A stretch of 64,000 nucleotides of DNA from Gemmatimonadota bacterium (GCA_040388535.1 JAZKBR010000009.1:7736-71735), one strand, 5' to 3'; counted from the stretch's first letter, positions 1 through 8,185 are shown. The notes: a model not told the origin generated them from the sequence alone. Numbers and translations are program-made.

Positions 1-34
1 CCACCGCCGTCGCCCGGGGTCGCCGAAACCCGGT

Positions 35-56
35 GGTGCCGCGCTCGCGCGGCACC
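35..56. repeat. Perfect 10-bp-stem hairpin, left copy
   Basis: GGTGCCGCGC (35-44) and its exact reverse complement (47-56) are separated by TC. A near-identical hairpin recurs at 834-854 with loop TT. Both are preceded by CCGGT, so this is a repeated module and not a terminator specific to one gene; no T-tract follows. Confidence 0.6.
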
Positions 57-96
57 GGTTTCCGATTCGCGGGGAGTCTGTTCGCGCCGCACCTCC

Positions 97-300
97 GTCG
101 CTCCGGGCCTCACGCCGTGGGCTGCCTCTTCGCAGCTGTGGAGTCCCGACGGCGGTTCGAGCTGGCGACGGTAGAGCTGGTGCGCGGCGCCTCCAATGCT
201 CCTCACGCTTCGCTCAGGACAAGTGCTGCGAGGCACCCACGACGCGAGGCCCGCGAAGATCTGTCGTGAGGGGAGCTGTCGCCCCGGACCGGTGACTTGG
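97..300. repeat. Long direct repeat, copy 1
   Basis: It shares with copies 2 and 3 the string from GGGCCTCACGCCGTGGGCTG through the GGAGTCCCGACGGCGG and GAGCTGGCGAC segments to AGGCACCCACGACGCGA and GTCGCCCCGG. Relative to copy 2 it carries an extra stretch of about 30 bp around 200-228 that contains CGCTCAGGACA, which resembles the CGCTCAGGATGACA end of another repeat family in this window. Confidence 0.75.
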
Positions 301-426
301 CGAAGAGAACCGGGTGCAGAGCCTGGCCCGCGCATCCTGGCCGGAGCGTGATACTAGGACTTCGTCGCGGGCCCTGGGGCCCCCGAAGTCGGATGGGCAG
401 GACCGCAGACGAAGCACGCAGATCGA

Positions 427-592
427 CTCGCTCGGGCCTCACGCCGTGGGCTGCCTCTCCGCAGCTGTGGAGTCCCGACGGCGGTTCGAGCTGGCGACGG
501 TAGAGATGGTGCGCGGCGCCTCCAAGGCTGCTCCGAGGCACCCACGACGCGACGCCCGCGAAACTCCGTCGCCCCGGACCGGTGACTTGGCG
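427..592. repeat. Long direct repeat, copy 2
   Basis: About 165 bp, nearly identical to copy 1 apart from a missing insertion and scattered substitutions. The last 25 bases, through CCGGTGACTTGGCG, match copy 1 exactly, which fixes the right boundary. Confidence 0.75.
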
Positions 593-603
593 GGTGCATC
601 GTG

Positions 604-642
604 ACGCGACGCCTGGGGCCTCCGAAGTCGTGTAGTCCCCGA
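604..642 (+). repeat. Single arm of an inverted-repeat element
   Basis: This stretch matches the reverse complement of 8273-8310 without a visible mismatch over about 37 bases, from GCGACGCCTGGGGCC to GTAGTCCCCGA. At 8199-8310 the same sequence forms the right arm of an inverted repeat; here only one arm is present. A more diverged copy of the CCTGGGGCC..CCGAAGTCG core lies near 374-391. Confidence 0.7.
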
Positions 643-661
643 CACTCGCGTCGCGCAGCCA

Positions 662-815
662 ACTGCTCGGGCGTTACGCCGTGGGCTGCCTCTCCGCAGC
701 TTGTGGAGTCCCGACGGCGGTTCGAGCTGGCGACATTAGGGCTGGTGCGCGGCGCCTCCAAGGCTGCTCCGAGGCACCCACGACGCGACGCCCGCGAAGC
801 TTTGTCGCCCCGGGC
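662..815. repeat. Long direct repeat, copy 3
   Basis: Third copy, with CGTTACGCCGTGGG in place of CCTCACGCCGTGGG and ACATTAGGGCTGG in place of ACGGTAGAGCTGG. It ends in GTCGCCCCGGGC, after which similarity to copies 1 and 2 stops. Confidence 0.7.
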
Positions 816-833
816 TGTCGGCCCCCCCCCGGT

Positions 834-854
834 GGTGCCGCGCTTGCGCGGCAC
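834..854. repeat. 9-bp-stem hairpin, right copy of the edge module
   Basis: GGTGCCGCGC, loop TT, then GCGCGGCAC. It corresponds to the 35-56 hairpin with a different loop and loss of the last pair. It is followed by a segment beginning GGACCGCAGA that also occurs near 400 and, diverged, near 8236. Confidence 0.55.
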
Positions 855-962
855 GCAGGCCGGACCGCAGAGGGAACGCGCTGATCTGAGGTCTCCCCGA
901 GTATTCTCAAGTGTCAGCCAGCGTTCCCAGGCCACTCCCCCAGGTGATCAGGTCCACGAAAC

Positions 963-1430
963 ATGAGGATGATCGCCGACCGCACCGTCGCCGTCGCTGC
1001 ATTCGTCATCTCCGGTTACACCGTGAGCTGGTTCGACCACACCGGCGCCCAGCCGCGTCCGAAGCACACGCCGATGACGGCCATGGAGTTGGAATATCAG
1101 CGACGAGACGAATCAGTCTCCCGCGGTGACGCGATGCTGATGATGCTTTTCCTCGGCGCCGTCCACTTGGCGCTACTGTTGCTGTTCACTCGACGCTGGG
1201 CCGCGGTCGGCTTGTTCCGTCGGTTGGTGGCTTCGGCCGTGGCCGGTGCCGGTGGCTATCTGTTGCTGCTCGGCGCGATTCTTTGCTTCCGGCCGATCTA
1301 TGCTGATCCGCTCCAGTCGATCTACCTCTTTGCCGTCCTGTTGGCGCTGCCGACAGTGGGGATGACGGTGCTGACGGCCGAAGGGCTACGTTGGCGCATG
1401 TGCGGAATAGCCGCGCTGGCCGACGAGTGA
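963..1430 (+). CDS. Small integral membrane protein, unknown function
   Basis: 155 residues. Three clear hydrophobic segments are visible (about 57-77, 87-109 and 117-138) and a weaker one near the N terminus (about 6-26), so it is probably a 3-4 helix inner-membrane protein. A second in-frame ATG lies two codons downstream. No catalytic motif or known family was recognised. It precedes a lipoprotein-like gene in the same direction and may be co-transcribed with it. The repeat-rich block lies immediately upstream. Confidence 0.6.
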   Translation: MRMIADRTVAVAAFVISGYTVSWFDHTGAQPRPKHTPMTAMELEYQRRDESVSRGDAMLMMLFLGAVHLALLLLFTRRWAAVGLFRRLVASAVAGAGGYLLLLGAILCFRPIYADPLQSIYLFAVLLALPTVGMTVLTAEGLRWRMCGIAALADE

Positions 1431-2062
1431 GATGGCAATGGTGTTCCCGATTTCTTGCGCGAAATGAGGCGCCTGCCGTGCTCGCCGCGCTCTGCTGCGC
1501 ATGCGGCGGCGCACGCCCGGTTTCCGTGCCGCATCCAGACGGTGGTGTCCCGGATTCTGTGGCGTTCGAGCTCGCTGTTCGTCGCGTGTGGGAGAGTGCG
1601 GTCACCGATTCCGCCTCCCTCGAGGTCGCGGTGCCCCCGCTCGGTGGTGACTCCAATGCCACCGACCCGTTGCTGGTCGCGTCTACTGATGCCGCGACTG
1701 CCCGCCGGTTTGCCGAGGCAAGGCGACGAGTGCTTCATCGCCTCGGTGTCAGGGAAGGGGTGATCCCCTCCGCGGCGGATTGCCCCAGGATGCCGGTGGA
1801 GGCGGATCGGAAGACCAAGTGCCCGGGGACCGAACTACAATCACTTGTCGTCGGGATTCCTCGGAGCGGCGGGGCGTATTTCCCTTTTGGTGGGTATGAC
1901 GAGCGCGAGAAGGGCCGACTGCTCGGCGAATGGGCCGTCCGCGTGATCATCGTCTATTCGACCCCAGGGGGGTCGCATCTGACTGGTGCTGATGTTGTTA
2001 TCCGGCGTGAGAAGGGCCAGTGGATGTTCCAGCGGGTGATCGTGCTGTTCACCGACTTCTGA
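1391..2062 (+). CDS. Putative lipoprotein, unknown function
   Basis: Up to 223 residues. A hydrophobic run ending LAALCCACGG looks like a lipobox with several possible lipidated cysteines. The start is uncertain: the ATG used here overlaps the previous gene by 40 nt and gives an Arg-rich N-region of about 29 residues, while a GTG at 1478 would begin right at the hydrophobic run but lacks positive charge. The C-terminal half (VRVIIVYSTPGGSHLTGADV and a final MFQRVIVLFTDF) looks like a beta-rich small domain. No family recognised. Confidence 0.55.
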   Translation: MAHVRNSRAGRRVRWQWCSRFLARNEAPAVLAALCCACGGARPVSVPHPDGGVPDSVAFELAVRRVWESAVTDSASLEVAVPPLGGDSNATDPLLVASTDAATARRFAEARRRVLHRLGVREGVIPSAADCPRMPVEADRKTKCPGTELQSLVVGIPRSGGAYFPFGGYDEREKGRLLGEWAVRVIIVYSTPGGSHLTGADVVIRREKGQWMFQRVIVLFTDF

Positions 2063-2151
2063 CCGCGAAACATTCCCGTCGGGTTCGCGGCGACCGATTC
2101 GCTGATGGTCCGGACGGGAGTCGAAGCAGCGGAGGCAGAGCTCTCTACCTG

Positions 2152-2559
2152 CTACTTCGACCCCAGGACTCCACCAATGACGGCACCAACTCCTGCCCCA
2201 ATGAGCCCAAATACAATCATTGCTCGTGCCGCAGAGGCATTCTCGGGCGCCTCTTCGTGCCAGATACGATGTCCCCCATACGCCCCGAGCGCTCCCCCAA
2301 TCACCGCGCCGATGATCCAGCCGTTGTTACGGAATCGACGCACCGGCATCGATGGCGTCGTTGGTTGCCTCACTTCGGCCAGCGGGCGTAGCCCGACCGC
2401 CGCGGTGTGTGCACGGGGACCCGGCATCGATTGAGCGCCGAGCGGTTGGGACAGCACGACCGCGATCAACAGCAGCAGGCTGCTTCCGATGCCTCGGGAG
2501 TTGGTGGCGATACCGAATGACCTGAGCGTGAGCGAAGTCCGACGGAGGGTTGGGCCCAA
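2152..2559 (-). CDS. Exported glycine-zipper-like small protein
   Basis: 135 residues on the minus strand. A signal peptide (LLLLIAVVLSQPLGAQ) is followed by a linker, then two hydrophobic Gly/Ala-rich helices (WIIGAVIGGALGAYGG and MIVFGLIGAGVGAVIGGVLG) with GxxxG spacing, as in glycine-zipper outer-membrane proteins. No ATG lies upstream of the signal peptide; the chosen start is TTG, preceded by AGGGA at a usable distance, and is uncertain. It converges with the lipoprotein gene at 1391-2062. Confidence 0.6.
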   Translation of the reverse strand: MGPTLRRTSLTLRSFGIATNSRGIGSSLLLLIAVVLSQPLGAQSMPGPRAHTAAVGLRPLAEVRQPTTPSMPVRRFRNNGWIIGAVIGGALGAYGGHRIWHEEAPENASAARAMIVFGLIGAGVGAVIGGVLGSK

Positions 2560-2650
2560 TGGTCCCTGCGAGAAGTGGGGGAAGTGTGAACCAAGGTCCG
2601 TCGTGCGGTGGTGTCAAGTGACGGTGATTGTCGCCGGCAAACGAGCGAAG

Positions 2651-2715
2651 GAGCGGAGGTTGAGCTCCGCTCCTTCGACTGCGCAGCCCGGTCGGGCTGC
2701 TGGCTCAGGATGACA
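2651..2715 (+). repeat. CTTCGACT-hairpin-CTCAGGATGAC repeat, copy 1
   Basis: Core TCCTTCGACTGCGCA, then the stem CAGCCCG/CGGGCTG, then CTCAGGATGACA. It is preceded by a second perfect hairpin, GGAGCGGAG / CTCCGCTCC. The same core recurs at 8322-8366 and in reverse orientation at 9613-9657. It lies between two minus-strand genes, so on that strand the hairpins could also act as a transcription stop for the gene at 2725-3426. Confidence 0.7.
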
Positions 2716-2724
2716 GCGCGCTGA

Positions 2725-3426
2725 CTACGCCGCCTTCTCCGCACCAGGCGCCGGCGCGGGAGTAACTGCCTGCGCCTCCTCCTTGCTCTTCTTCACAAAC
2801 GGCCCGAGCACGTTCCGAGCACTCTCCCACGCCGCGAGGTTCTCGGCGTCGCCGTTGTAGCGCGTCGCCATCAGCCCATCGAGCACGCCGACCAGTGCGA
2901 CACACTCTTCGGTGACCGCGGTGAGATCGGCGCGGGCACCAACGTGGCCGACGCGACCGCTGTGCGCCGTGCTGGTCGCGGCATCGAATTGTTCGATGGC
3001 CTTGGTGAGCTCGGGGATGAGGGTATCGCCGAGGCCGAAGGGGAGGAGGAGATCGGTGCGGGCGGTGGCGCCGGCGAGCATCGACTTGGCCGCGGTGAGG
3101 AAGGCGCGGTTGGGGATGTTGGTGCGCGGCATCACGATCTGCCCGGCGAGTTCCGGGTGGGCGCGGGTCGCGAGGCCGGCGACGCGGGCGAGGTGGCGGA
3201 GCAGCCGCTCGTGCATCGTGTGCCGGAGATCGGCGCGGCGGGCGACGGCGGCACTCTCACCACCGACGCCATCGAGCTCCTGGATGGCGAGGGTGTCGGC
3301 GCGAGCGACGCGCTCCTCGAGCCGAGTCACGATGGTGGTGTACCCGGCGTCGGTGGAGGCGTGGGTGCGCGCGAAGTCGAGCGCACGGGCCGCCATCGAC
3401 AGCTTCCTGCGAATCTTGCCTTGCAT
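2725..3426 (-). CDS. Alpha-helical protein of unknown function
   Basis: 233 residues from the ATG chosen by a strong AGGAGG sequence 5 nt upstream; the open frame extends 17 codons further but without such a signal. The sequence is rich in Ala, Arg, Glu and Leu and predicted helical throughout, with no signal peptide or membrane segment, and ends in a Pro/Ala-rich tail. No family was recognised. It is transcribed divergently from the gene starting at 4396, with a 21-bp minisatellite filling the space between them. Confidence 0.65.
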   Translation of the reverse strand: MQGKIRRKLSMAARALDFARTHASTDAGYTTIVTRLEERVARADTLAIQELDGVGGESAAVARRADLRHTMHERLLRHLARVAGLATRAHPELAGQIVMPRTNIPNRAFLTAAKSMLAGATARTDLLLPFGLGDTLIPELTKAIEQFDAATSTAHSGRVGHVGARADLTAVTEECVALVGVLDGLMATRYNGDAENLAAWESARNVLGPFVKKSKEEAQAVTPAPAPGAEKAA

Positions 3427-3431
3427 ACGAT

Positions 3432-3437
3432 CCTCCT
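3432..3437 (-). promoter_or_regulatory. Strong Shine-Dalgarno AGGAGG
   Basis: A perfect anti-SD match 5 nt ahead of the ATG at 3426 on the minus strand. It decides that start over the longer open frame. Confidence 0.8.
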
Positions 3438-3660
3438 GGGGGGATGACACGCTCGTCGGGGGGCGTGGCCACGTCATTGAATTGAGAGGGATGCTGTCGG
3501 CGAAAACCCGACCGTCGTCGACGGCGGGAGGGAGTGCGACGGTCGTGCCACGCGTGCGCGGATGACGGACGGGGGGGCTAAGTCGTTGTGAGTATTGAGC
3601 AATGCGGCGAAATGGTTGGACAGGATGATGGATGGTGGATGATGGATGGTGGAGGGGTGA

Positions 3661-4246
3661 GTGTCCTTGACGAAGGACAGAGTGACCGGAACGATGGACA
3701 GGGTTGCGGTGACGAATGGGTCGAACAGAATGACGGATGACCGATGATGGATGACGGATCGGTCGGATCGGATGACGCGCGGGGTGGATCGCGTGACGGA
3801 ACGCCCGGAATTGTTAGCGCGCGGGGTGGAATTGTTAGCGCGACGGGTGGATCGCGTGACGGACGGGGTGGTCGGCTTGACGCGGGGGCTGGGTTGCGTG
3901 ACGCGCGGGGTGGTCGGCGTGACGAAACGGGTGGAATTGTTAGCGCGAGGGGTGGAATTGTTAGCGCGCGGGGTGGTCGGCTTGACGCGGGGGCTGGATC
4001 GCGTGACGGACGGGGTAGATCGCGTGACGGACGAGAGTGGCGGCGTGACGGACGGGGTGGTTCGCGTGACGAGGGAGGGTGGCAGCGTGACGGAACGGTT
4101 GGATCGCGTGACGAAAGAGGGTGGCGGCGTGACGGACGGGGTGGTCGCGTGACGGGAGAGGGTGGCGGCGTGACGGACGGGGTGGTCGCGATGACGGAAA
4201 AGGGTGGCGGCGTGACGGAGGGGGTGTTCGGCAGACGGAGGGGGTG
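3661..4246. repeat. 21-bp tandem repeat array (minisatellite), about 27 units
   Basis: From 3766 to 4246 about 23 units follow one another with a period of 21 bp (two late units are 20 bp); a more decayed continuation with the same spacing runs back to about 3661. Most units contain GCGTGACGGACGGGGTG; a second type has ATTGTTAGCGCG. The type-B pairs at 3808-3849 and 3934-3975 are 126 bp apart, and units 3871-3891 and 3976-3996 are identical, showing duplication of blocks. As 21 is divisible by three and the unit has no stop in several frames, long frames stay open on both strands; none shows a credible start and they are treated as non-coding. Confidence 0.85.
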
Positions 4247-4395
4247 GGTCTTGGGTTGGTTGGGAGTGTCGCGTTGTAGGGCGGTATAGCAGTATGGCCG
4301 AGGAGATCGAGGAAGGAGCCGTTGAGGTTCGCTCAATCACCGACCAGTCTACCTTTCCCGAGAGCCTCCCGGTCAACCCCACCAGGGACTGTAGA

Positions 4396-5079
4396 ATGTC
4401 ATTGTCCTTCACCGTGCTCCTCTTCCAAGTGATCGCTGCCGCTCCTGTTGCGAGCCCGGCGCGACTCGTTGGTGACACGCTGATCCTGAGCGACATCGGG
4501 GTACGCTTCACCGTCCCTCCACTTTGGATGGGCCGACCACCCGCGGGCGTGACCGGCTTTGCTCCCGGTCCAGGTCGGTGGGGTTGCCAACTCTCGGATC
4601 GGGGCCCGCTAGCTGAGAGAGTTCTAGTTCAGCCATCACGACTGCGCGAGCTCGGACGGGGCCTCTTCGGCCCACTGCAGTCATCCCAGAGCGCACTGGA
4701 CTCGCTTGTTCCTCGATCTGCACTCGTCGCGCACGTTGGCGGATCACCGTTCAACGGTCAGTGTATCGCACCTCAAATTCACTTGTACGTTGTTGACTCG
4801 GCTCGCGTGACTCCGTCGACTTGGCTTGCACGGGCTGGTGCTGCAATCGGGGTCCGGATCAAGTCCGTTGAGCGCAGCCAGGCGGATTCTGCGGGCTGGC
4901 AGATTCTGCGCTTCTCGTGGGTGGAGGACGACACCGACTTCATTCACCCCGAGAGCATGCAAGTATGGATCCGGAGAGTTGGCGCACGCCTGTTGGTGCT
5001 CGGCATGATGGACCCCGAATTGCAAGCGCGTGGTGATGCCTTCGAGTTCGTCTCGTCGATGAGGGTGTCCGGCCCGTAG
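4396..5079 (+). CDS. Exported protein of unknown function
   Basis: 227 residues. The ATG chosen begins a typical signal peptide (SLSFTVLLFQVIAAAPVAS); a longer frame starting at 4294 would add 34 charged residues ahead of it and is unlikely. The mature part is mixed alpha/beta with a conserved-looking end (SMQVWIRR..LLVLGMMDPE). No catalytic motif or family recognised. Its upstream region is the minisatellite array. Directly downstream, in the same frame after the TAG, lies what looks like a beta-propeller gene remnant. Confidence 0.65.
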   Translation: MSLSFTVLLFQVIAAAPVASPARLVGDTLILSDIGVRFTVPPLWMGRPPAGVTGFAPGPGRWGCQLSDRGPLAERVLVQPSRLRELGRGLFGPLQSSQSALDSLVPRSALVAHVGGSPFNGQCIAPQIHLYVVDSARVTPSTWLARAGAAIGVRIKSVERSQADSAGWQILRFSWVEDDTDFIHPESMQVWIRRVGARLLVLGMMDPELQARGDAFEFVSSMRVSGP

Positions 5080-5130
5080 CATCTCACAGGCGCGTACACG
5101 CCGAGGGTAACTAGGGCCGCTCACGCTTGC

Positions 5131-5316
5131 GGTCCTATCGTCCGCTTCGATCTGATTGACCCACCTGGCCGCCTGATCGCGACGGCCATGGCACCCCTAT
5201 GGCAACCATTGCCATACACGCCGATTGTCCTCCGAAATGACCCCATGCACTGGCTCACCGAAAACGAGTGGGGCGAACCAGCGGTGCAGGCCTTCCAAGT
5301 GGCGAAAACCCCATAG
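5131..5316 (+). pseudogene. C-terminal remnant of a six-bladed beta-propeller gene
   Basis: The + frame encodes about 60 residues including VRFDLIDPPGRLIATAM and VQAFQVAKTP before TAG. This matches the layout of the C termini of neighbouring propeller proteins: the one ending at 6515 has WEQFSPTGARLAD and RLFTWRVR at the same spacing. No start codon or N-terminal part is present and the frame merges upstream into unrelated sequence. The rest of 5080-5375 holds nothing recognisable. It could be chance similarity; a protein-profile alignment would decide. Confidence 0.4.
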
Positions 5317-5375
5317 AACCTGTAGTCTGATTGCATCCCGCTGGTGAGGTGCGAGTCCCCCACTCGGAGTGCTGG

Positions 5376-6515
5376 ATGCATTTGCCTGCTCGTCGCCTGC
5401 TCCTCGCGGCTCTCCTGACTGCCTCGCCCGCCGCGCTTCTGGCCCAGGAACTCGTCTGCCACGCCGGCGCGAAGAACGCAGCCGCCCCTACACTCGGCCG
5501 CGTCGAAACGTGGCCGGCGCTCAAGACCGAACTGTTCATCGGCCCCGACGCACGCGCAACGCTCTTCTCCGACGGCAGCGCCGCCATCATCGATCGCGCC
5601 CGGAGCGAACTGGTCCGCATCGACCGCAAGACTGGCCAGGTGAGTGTCCTCGCGCGCAAAGGCGAGGGCCCGCTGGAGATCAAGGCCGCCATCGCGGTGG
5701 TCGCCGGCCGCGGTGATTCCGTCGCCGTCATCGATCTCGGCAATCATCGCATCCTTCGCGCGACTCGCAGCGGTCCGCTCGCCACAACCCAACCTTACAA
5801 GTTTGCGGGCGCGACCGTGCTGCACGGCATACTCGGCACCGATCTCGTCGAAGTGATCCGGGGCCGAGGCACCCGCGGCAAGGCAGAAGCGGTGGAGCTG
5901 AACATTCGGTCGCTGGGAGCCGACAGCGCGCTGGCTCTTCGGACTGTCAAGCTGTCCGATCCGCCGAGCGACGTCGGCATCTTCACGCAAACCGGGATCG
6001 GTGCCCGCATCGGCACGTCGCAGCTCGCACTTGCCACGGGCGCGAGTGGCGATGTCAATCTCTTCGGATTGCGCAGCGGTCCGGACCGAGTGGTCCACCT
6101 CGAGATCGGCGCTCCGATTCCGACGAGCTCGAGCATGGCGACGCGACTGGTGACGCTGGCCTCCTCACAGTTGCCGGTGGCCTCCCGGCAGGCGATGGTT
6201 TCCGGGATCCTGCAGAATGTTCCCACCAACCCTACCTATCCGTTGTTCTCCCGGCTGGTGATCGGCACCGCCGGCAACTTTTGGGTGCAGCGCACCTTCG
6301 TCGGGGACGACGCGGGCACGGTGACACCACCAGTCACCTTCTCGCTCAATGACCTGAGTGGCTTTCGCTGGGAGCAGTTCTCCCCGACCGGAGCGCGGTT
6401 GGCCGACTGCACGATGCCGACGGACTGGCGAGTGCTGGCAGCAGATGCAGGGTGGGTGCTGTTCGCGCAGGACGACGCTGAGAACACGAGGCTCTTTACC
6501 TGGCGCGTGAGGTAG
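5376..6515 (+). CDS. Exported six-bladed beta-propeller protein (paralog 1)
   Basis: 379 residues from the ATG that opens the signal peptide LLLAALLTASPAALLAQE. The body has repeated strand pairs such as SELVRIDRKTGQVSVLARKG and VAVIDLGNHRILRA, typical of NHL-like six-bladed propellers. The family hallmark GRxGxGPxE[FY] is present in a diverged form, RKGEGPLEIK, near residue 95. Such propellers usually bind ligands or mediate contacts in the periplasm; no substrate can be inferred. Its stop codon overlaps the start of the next propeller gene by one base, so the two are translationally coupled. Confidence 0.75.
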   Translation: MHLPARRLLLAALLTASPAALLAQELVCHAGAKNAAAPTLGRVETWPALKTELFIGPDARATLFSDGSAAIIDRARSELVRIDRKTGQVSVLARKGEGPLEIKAAIAVVAGRGDSVAVIDLGNHRILRATRSGPLATTQPYKFAGATVLHGILGTDLVEVIRGRGTRGKAEAVELNIRSLGADSALALRTVKLSDPPSDVGIFTQTGIGARIGTSQLALATGASGDVNLFGLRSGPDRVVHLEIGAPIPTSSSMATRLVTLASSQLPVASRQAMVSGILQNVPTNPTYPLFSRLVIGTAGNFWVQRTFVGDDAGTVTPPVTFSLNDLSGFRWEQFSPTGARLADCTMPTDWRVLAADAGWVLFAQDDAENTRLFTWRVR

Positions 6516-7636
6516 TGGTGCCGGCACGCTGCCAGGGAATTGCCGCTGTTGCGACTCTGCTCGCACTCGCCTCCTGCGGCAGCCCCAAGCTCTCCCCTGA
6601 CGAAACCGTCGAGTGGCAGGCGCACCCTATATATGAGGTAGGCGCGGCGGGTGCCGGGTCGGTGGAGTTCGGTTCGGTCAGCTCGATCCTCCTTGGCCCC
6701 GATGGCGCGTTGTATGTCGTCGACCAATGGAAGTCGGCGATCTCGGTCTTCGATACCACCGGTCGTTTCGTCCGGAACATCGGCCGAGTGGGGGCAGGGC
6801 CGGGCGAGTACCGTGATCCGTATTCGATCGCGTGGATGGGGAAGAGTCTCGCCCTCCTCGATCCGCGCAACGCCCGCCTCGGGCTCTTCGACTCGGCAGG
6901 CAACTGGGTCACGTCGTGGCCGGCGCCGGGGATCTCGGGTGGGCAAGTCATCCGGCTCTACCGGACGCCGCCGACCGCGTGGCTCTTCGCGCCAGGACAC
7001 GACGCCTTCAGCGGCACCTTCGTCCAGTACAGCGCCACGGGCTCCAGGGCCTCAACCCGTGTCCTGACGCTCGATGAGCCGCCGAGCCAGGGACGTCGGT
7101 GCGTACGCCCGGACAGCGGGACGAACTACTTCTCGCAGCCCTTTGGCGCGACACTCCTCCAGATCCCCGCGGGCGGCACCATCCGCGCACTCGCGCTCAC
7201 GTCGGCCTACCGCATCGCCATCGTCGGCGCCCTCGGCGACACCCTCCGGGTGATTTCGCGCGACACGCCGCTCGCGCCGATTACCGATTCGGAGTGGACC
7301 GCAGCGAATAGCGACTGGGTGAAGTTCCGACAGGAGTGGCCGACGGCAACGTGCGATGTCGGGGAGTTCTCGCGACCGAGCGCCAAGCCGCCACTCGTTC
7401 ATCTCTTCATCGACGATGTCGGTCGGCTCTGGGTCGAGCGCGCGACACCCACCGGCCCACGATACGATATCTTCTCGACGACCGGGATCCTGGTGGCCAC
7501 GGTGACCGGGTTGCCGTCGTCAGAAGGGATCGATCCGACGGTGGCTGGTGACAGAATCGCGTTCGTGGGTCACGATTCGACGGACAATCCGATGGTGCGG
7601 GTGTATCGGGTGGCGACAGGAGTTCAGAAGCAATGA
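6515..7636 (+). CDS. Six-bladed beta-propeller lipoprotein (paralog 2)
   Basis: 373 residues, GTG start overlapping the previous stop. The signal ends in LALASCGS, a clear lipobox, so it is likely anchored to the envelope. The hallmark IGRVGAGPGEYRDPYSI follows the first strand pair, and LYVVDQWKSAISVFD and LALLDPRNARLGLFD are classical propeller blades. A final blade (RVYRVATG) closes the fold. It overlaps the next membrane-protein gene by 4 nt (ATGA), so 5376-8127 reads as a three-gene operon. Confidence 0.8.
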   Translation: MVPARCQGIAAVATLLALASCGSPKLSPDETVEWQAHPIYEVGAAGAGSVEFGSVSSILLGPDGALYVVDQWKSAISVFDTTGRFVRNIGRVGAGPGEYRDPYSIAWMGKSLALLDPRNARLGLFDSAGNWVTSWPAPGISGGQVIRLYRTPPTAWLFAPGHDAFSGTFVQYSATGSRASTRVLTLDEPPSQGRRCVRPDSGTNYFSQPFGATLLQIPAGGTIRALALTSAYRIAIVGALGDTLRVISRDTPLAPITDSEWTAANSDWVKFRQEWPTATCDVGEFSRPSAKPPLVHLFIDDVGRLWVERATPTGPRYDIFSTTGILVATVTGLPSSEGIDPTVAGDRIAFVGHDSTDNPMVRVYRVATGVQKQ

Positions 7637-8127
7637 CAAGTCTCACGAAGACGAAGGCCGTTGTTCGCATCAGTCTCGCATCGGGCGGGTTCTGGGCGGT
7701 GGGAGGCGCGTGCCTGGGGCTGGCGCTCGTCGTGGCCACGGGGCGACTCTCTGTAGGGGCGTTGCCGGGGAAGGTGCTGCTCATCGCCGTGTGCGCCCTC
7801 CTCGCTGGCATCGTGGGTACGCTCGGTGGCGCGTTGTTCTCGGTTGCGATCGCGGCACAAGCCCGGCCCGACAAAGGCGTCGTCCTCACGACGTGGCGCG
7901 CGTTGCTCGCCGGCGCCTTCGGCGGCCTCGCGCTGATGCTGCTCCTGCGGCTCGCCATCCGTCCGTTCATCACCATCCCGATCCCGCCTTCCACGGTCAT
8001 CGGCACGCTGCTCTCGAGCGTGTTCTACGTGGGCTGCGGCGCCTTGACCGGTGGGGTGCTCCTCGGCGTCGCCCGGCGGGCCCGGGTGACGGCGGGGGAG
8101 GATGCGCAGGATCAGATAGGGCCGTAA
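7633..8127 (+). CDS. Four-helix membrane protein, unknown function
   Basis: 164 residues with four hydrophobic helices (about 15-35, 47-72, 88-105, 118-143) and short loops. No charged or catalytic residues within the helices suggest a transport or enzyme role. Start ATG lies in an ATGA overlap with the propeller lipoprotein. A stem-loop with a T-rich tail follows 20 nt after the stop, which makes it the last gene of the operon. Confidence 0.65.
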   Translation: MTSLTKTKAVVRISLASGGFWAVGGACLGLALVVATGRLSVGALPGKVLLIAVCALLAGIVGTLGGALFSVAIAAQARPDKGVVLTTWRALLAGAFGGLALMLLLRLAIRPFITIPIPPSTVIGTLLSSVFYVGCGALTGGVLLGVARRARVTAGEDAQDQIGP

Positions 8128-8145
8128 CAACCGGACGGACAGCCG

Positions 8146-8185
8146 GGGGCGACGAAATTCTGTCGCCCCGGGCCTTTCCTTTTCA
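8146..8185 (+). terminator. Probable rho-independent terminator
   Basis: Perfect 8-bp stem GGGGCGAC / GTCGCCCC with loop GAAATTCT, followed by GGGCCTTTCCTTTT. Position just after the membrane-protein stop fits termination. The GTCGCCCCGG part also occurs in the long direct repeats of the first kilobase, so the hairpin may be built from a repeat module. Confidence 0.6.

Larger units (their letters stand above)
1..962. other. Long non-coding repeat-rich intergenic region
   Basis: No convincing gene is seen here. Several overlapping open frames exist on both strands, but they lie across three repeat copies, overlap one another and have Arg/Pro/Ala-rich compositions typical of high-GC shadow frames. 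The stretch is built from a direct repeat of about 155-200 bp, short modules containing CCTGGGGCCTCCGAAGTCG, and a GGTGCCGCGC hairpin module at each end. The left edge of the window cuts it, so its full size is unknown. Confidence 0.7.

Noticed and set aside
354-935. 193-residue minus-strand open frame over the first repeat block
   Set aside because: It spans two copies of a DNA repeat, has Arg/Pro/Ala-biased composition and no start signal, and competing frames exist on the other strand.
3474-4511. Long minus-strand frame (345 residues, Pro/Thr/Ser-rich) and overlapping frames on both strands across the minisatellite
   Set aside because: The frames stay open only because the 21-bp period is divisible by three and the unit has no stop; there is no ribosome-binding site, the frame runs across the signal peptide of the gene at 4396, and four competing frames are equally open.
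5121-6098. 325-residue minus-strand frame opposite the first propeller gene
   Set aside because: Shadow of the plus-strand propeller gene, which has a signal peptide and family motifs.
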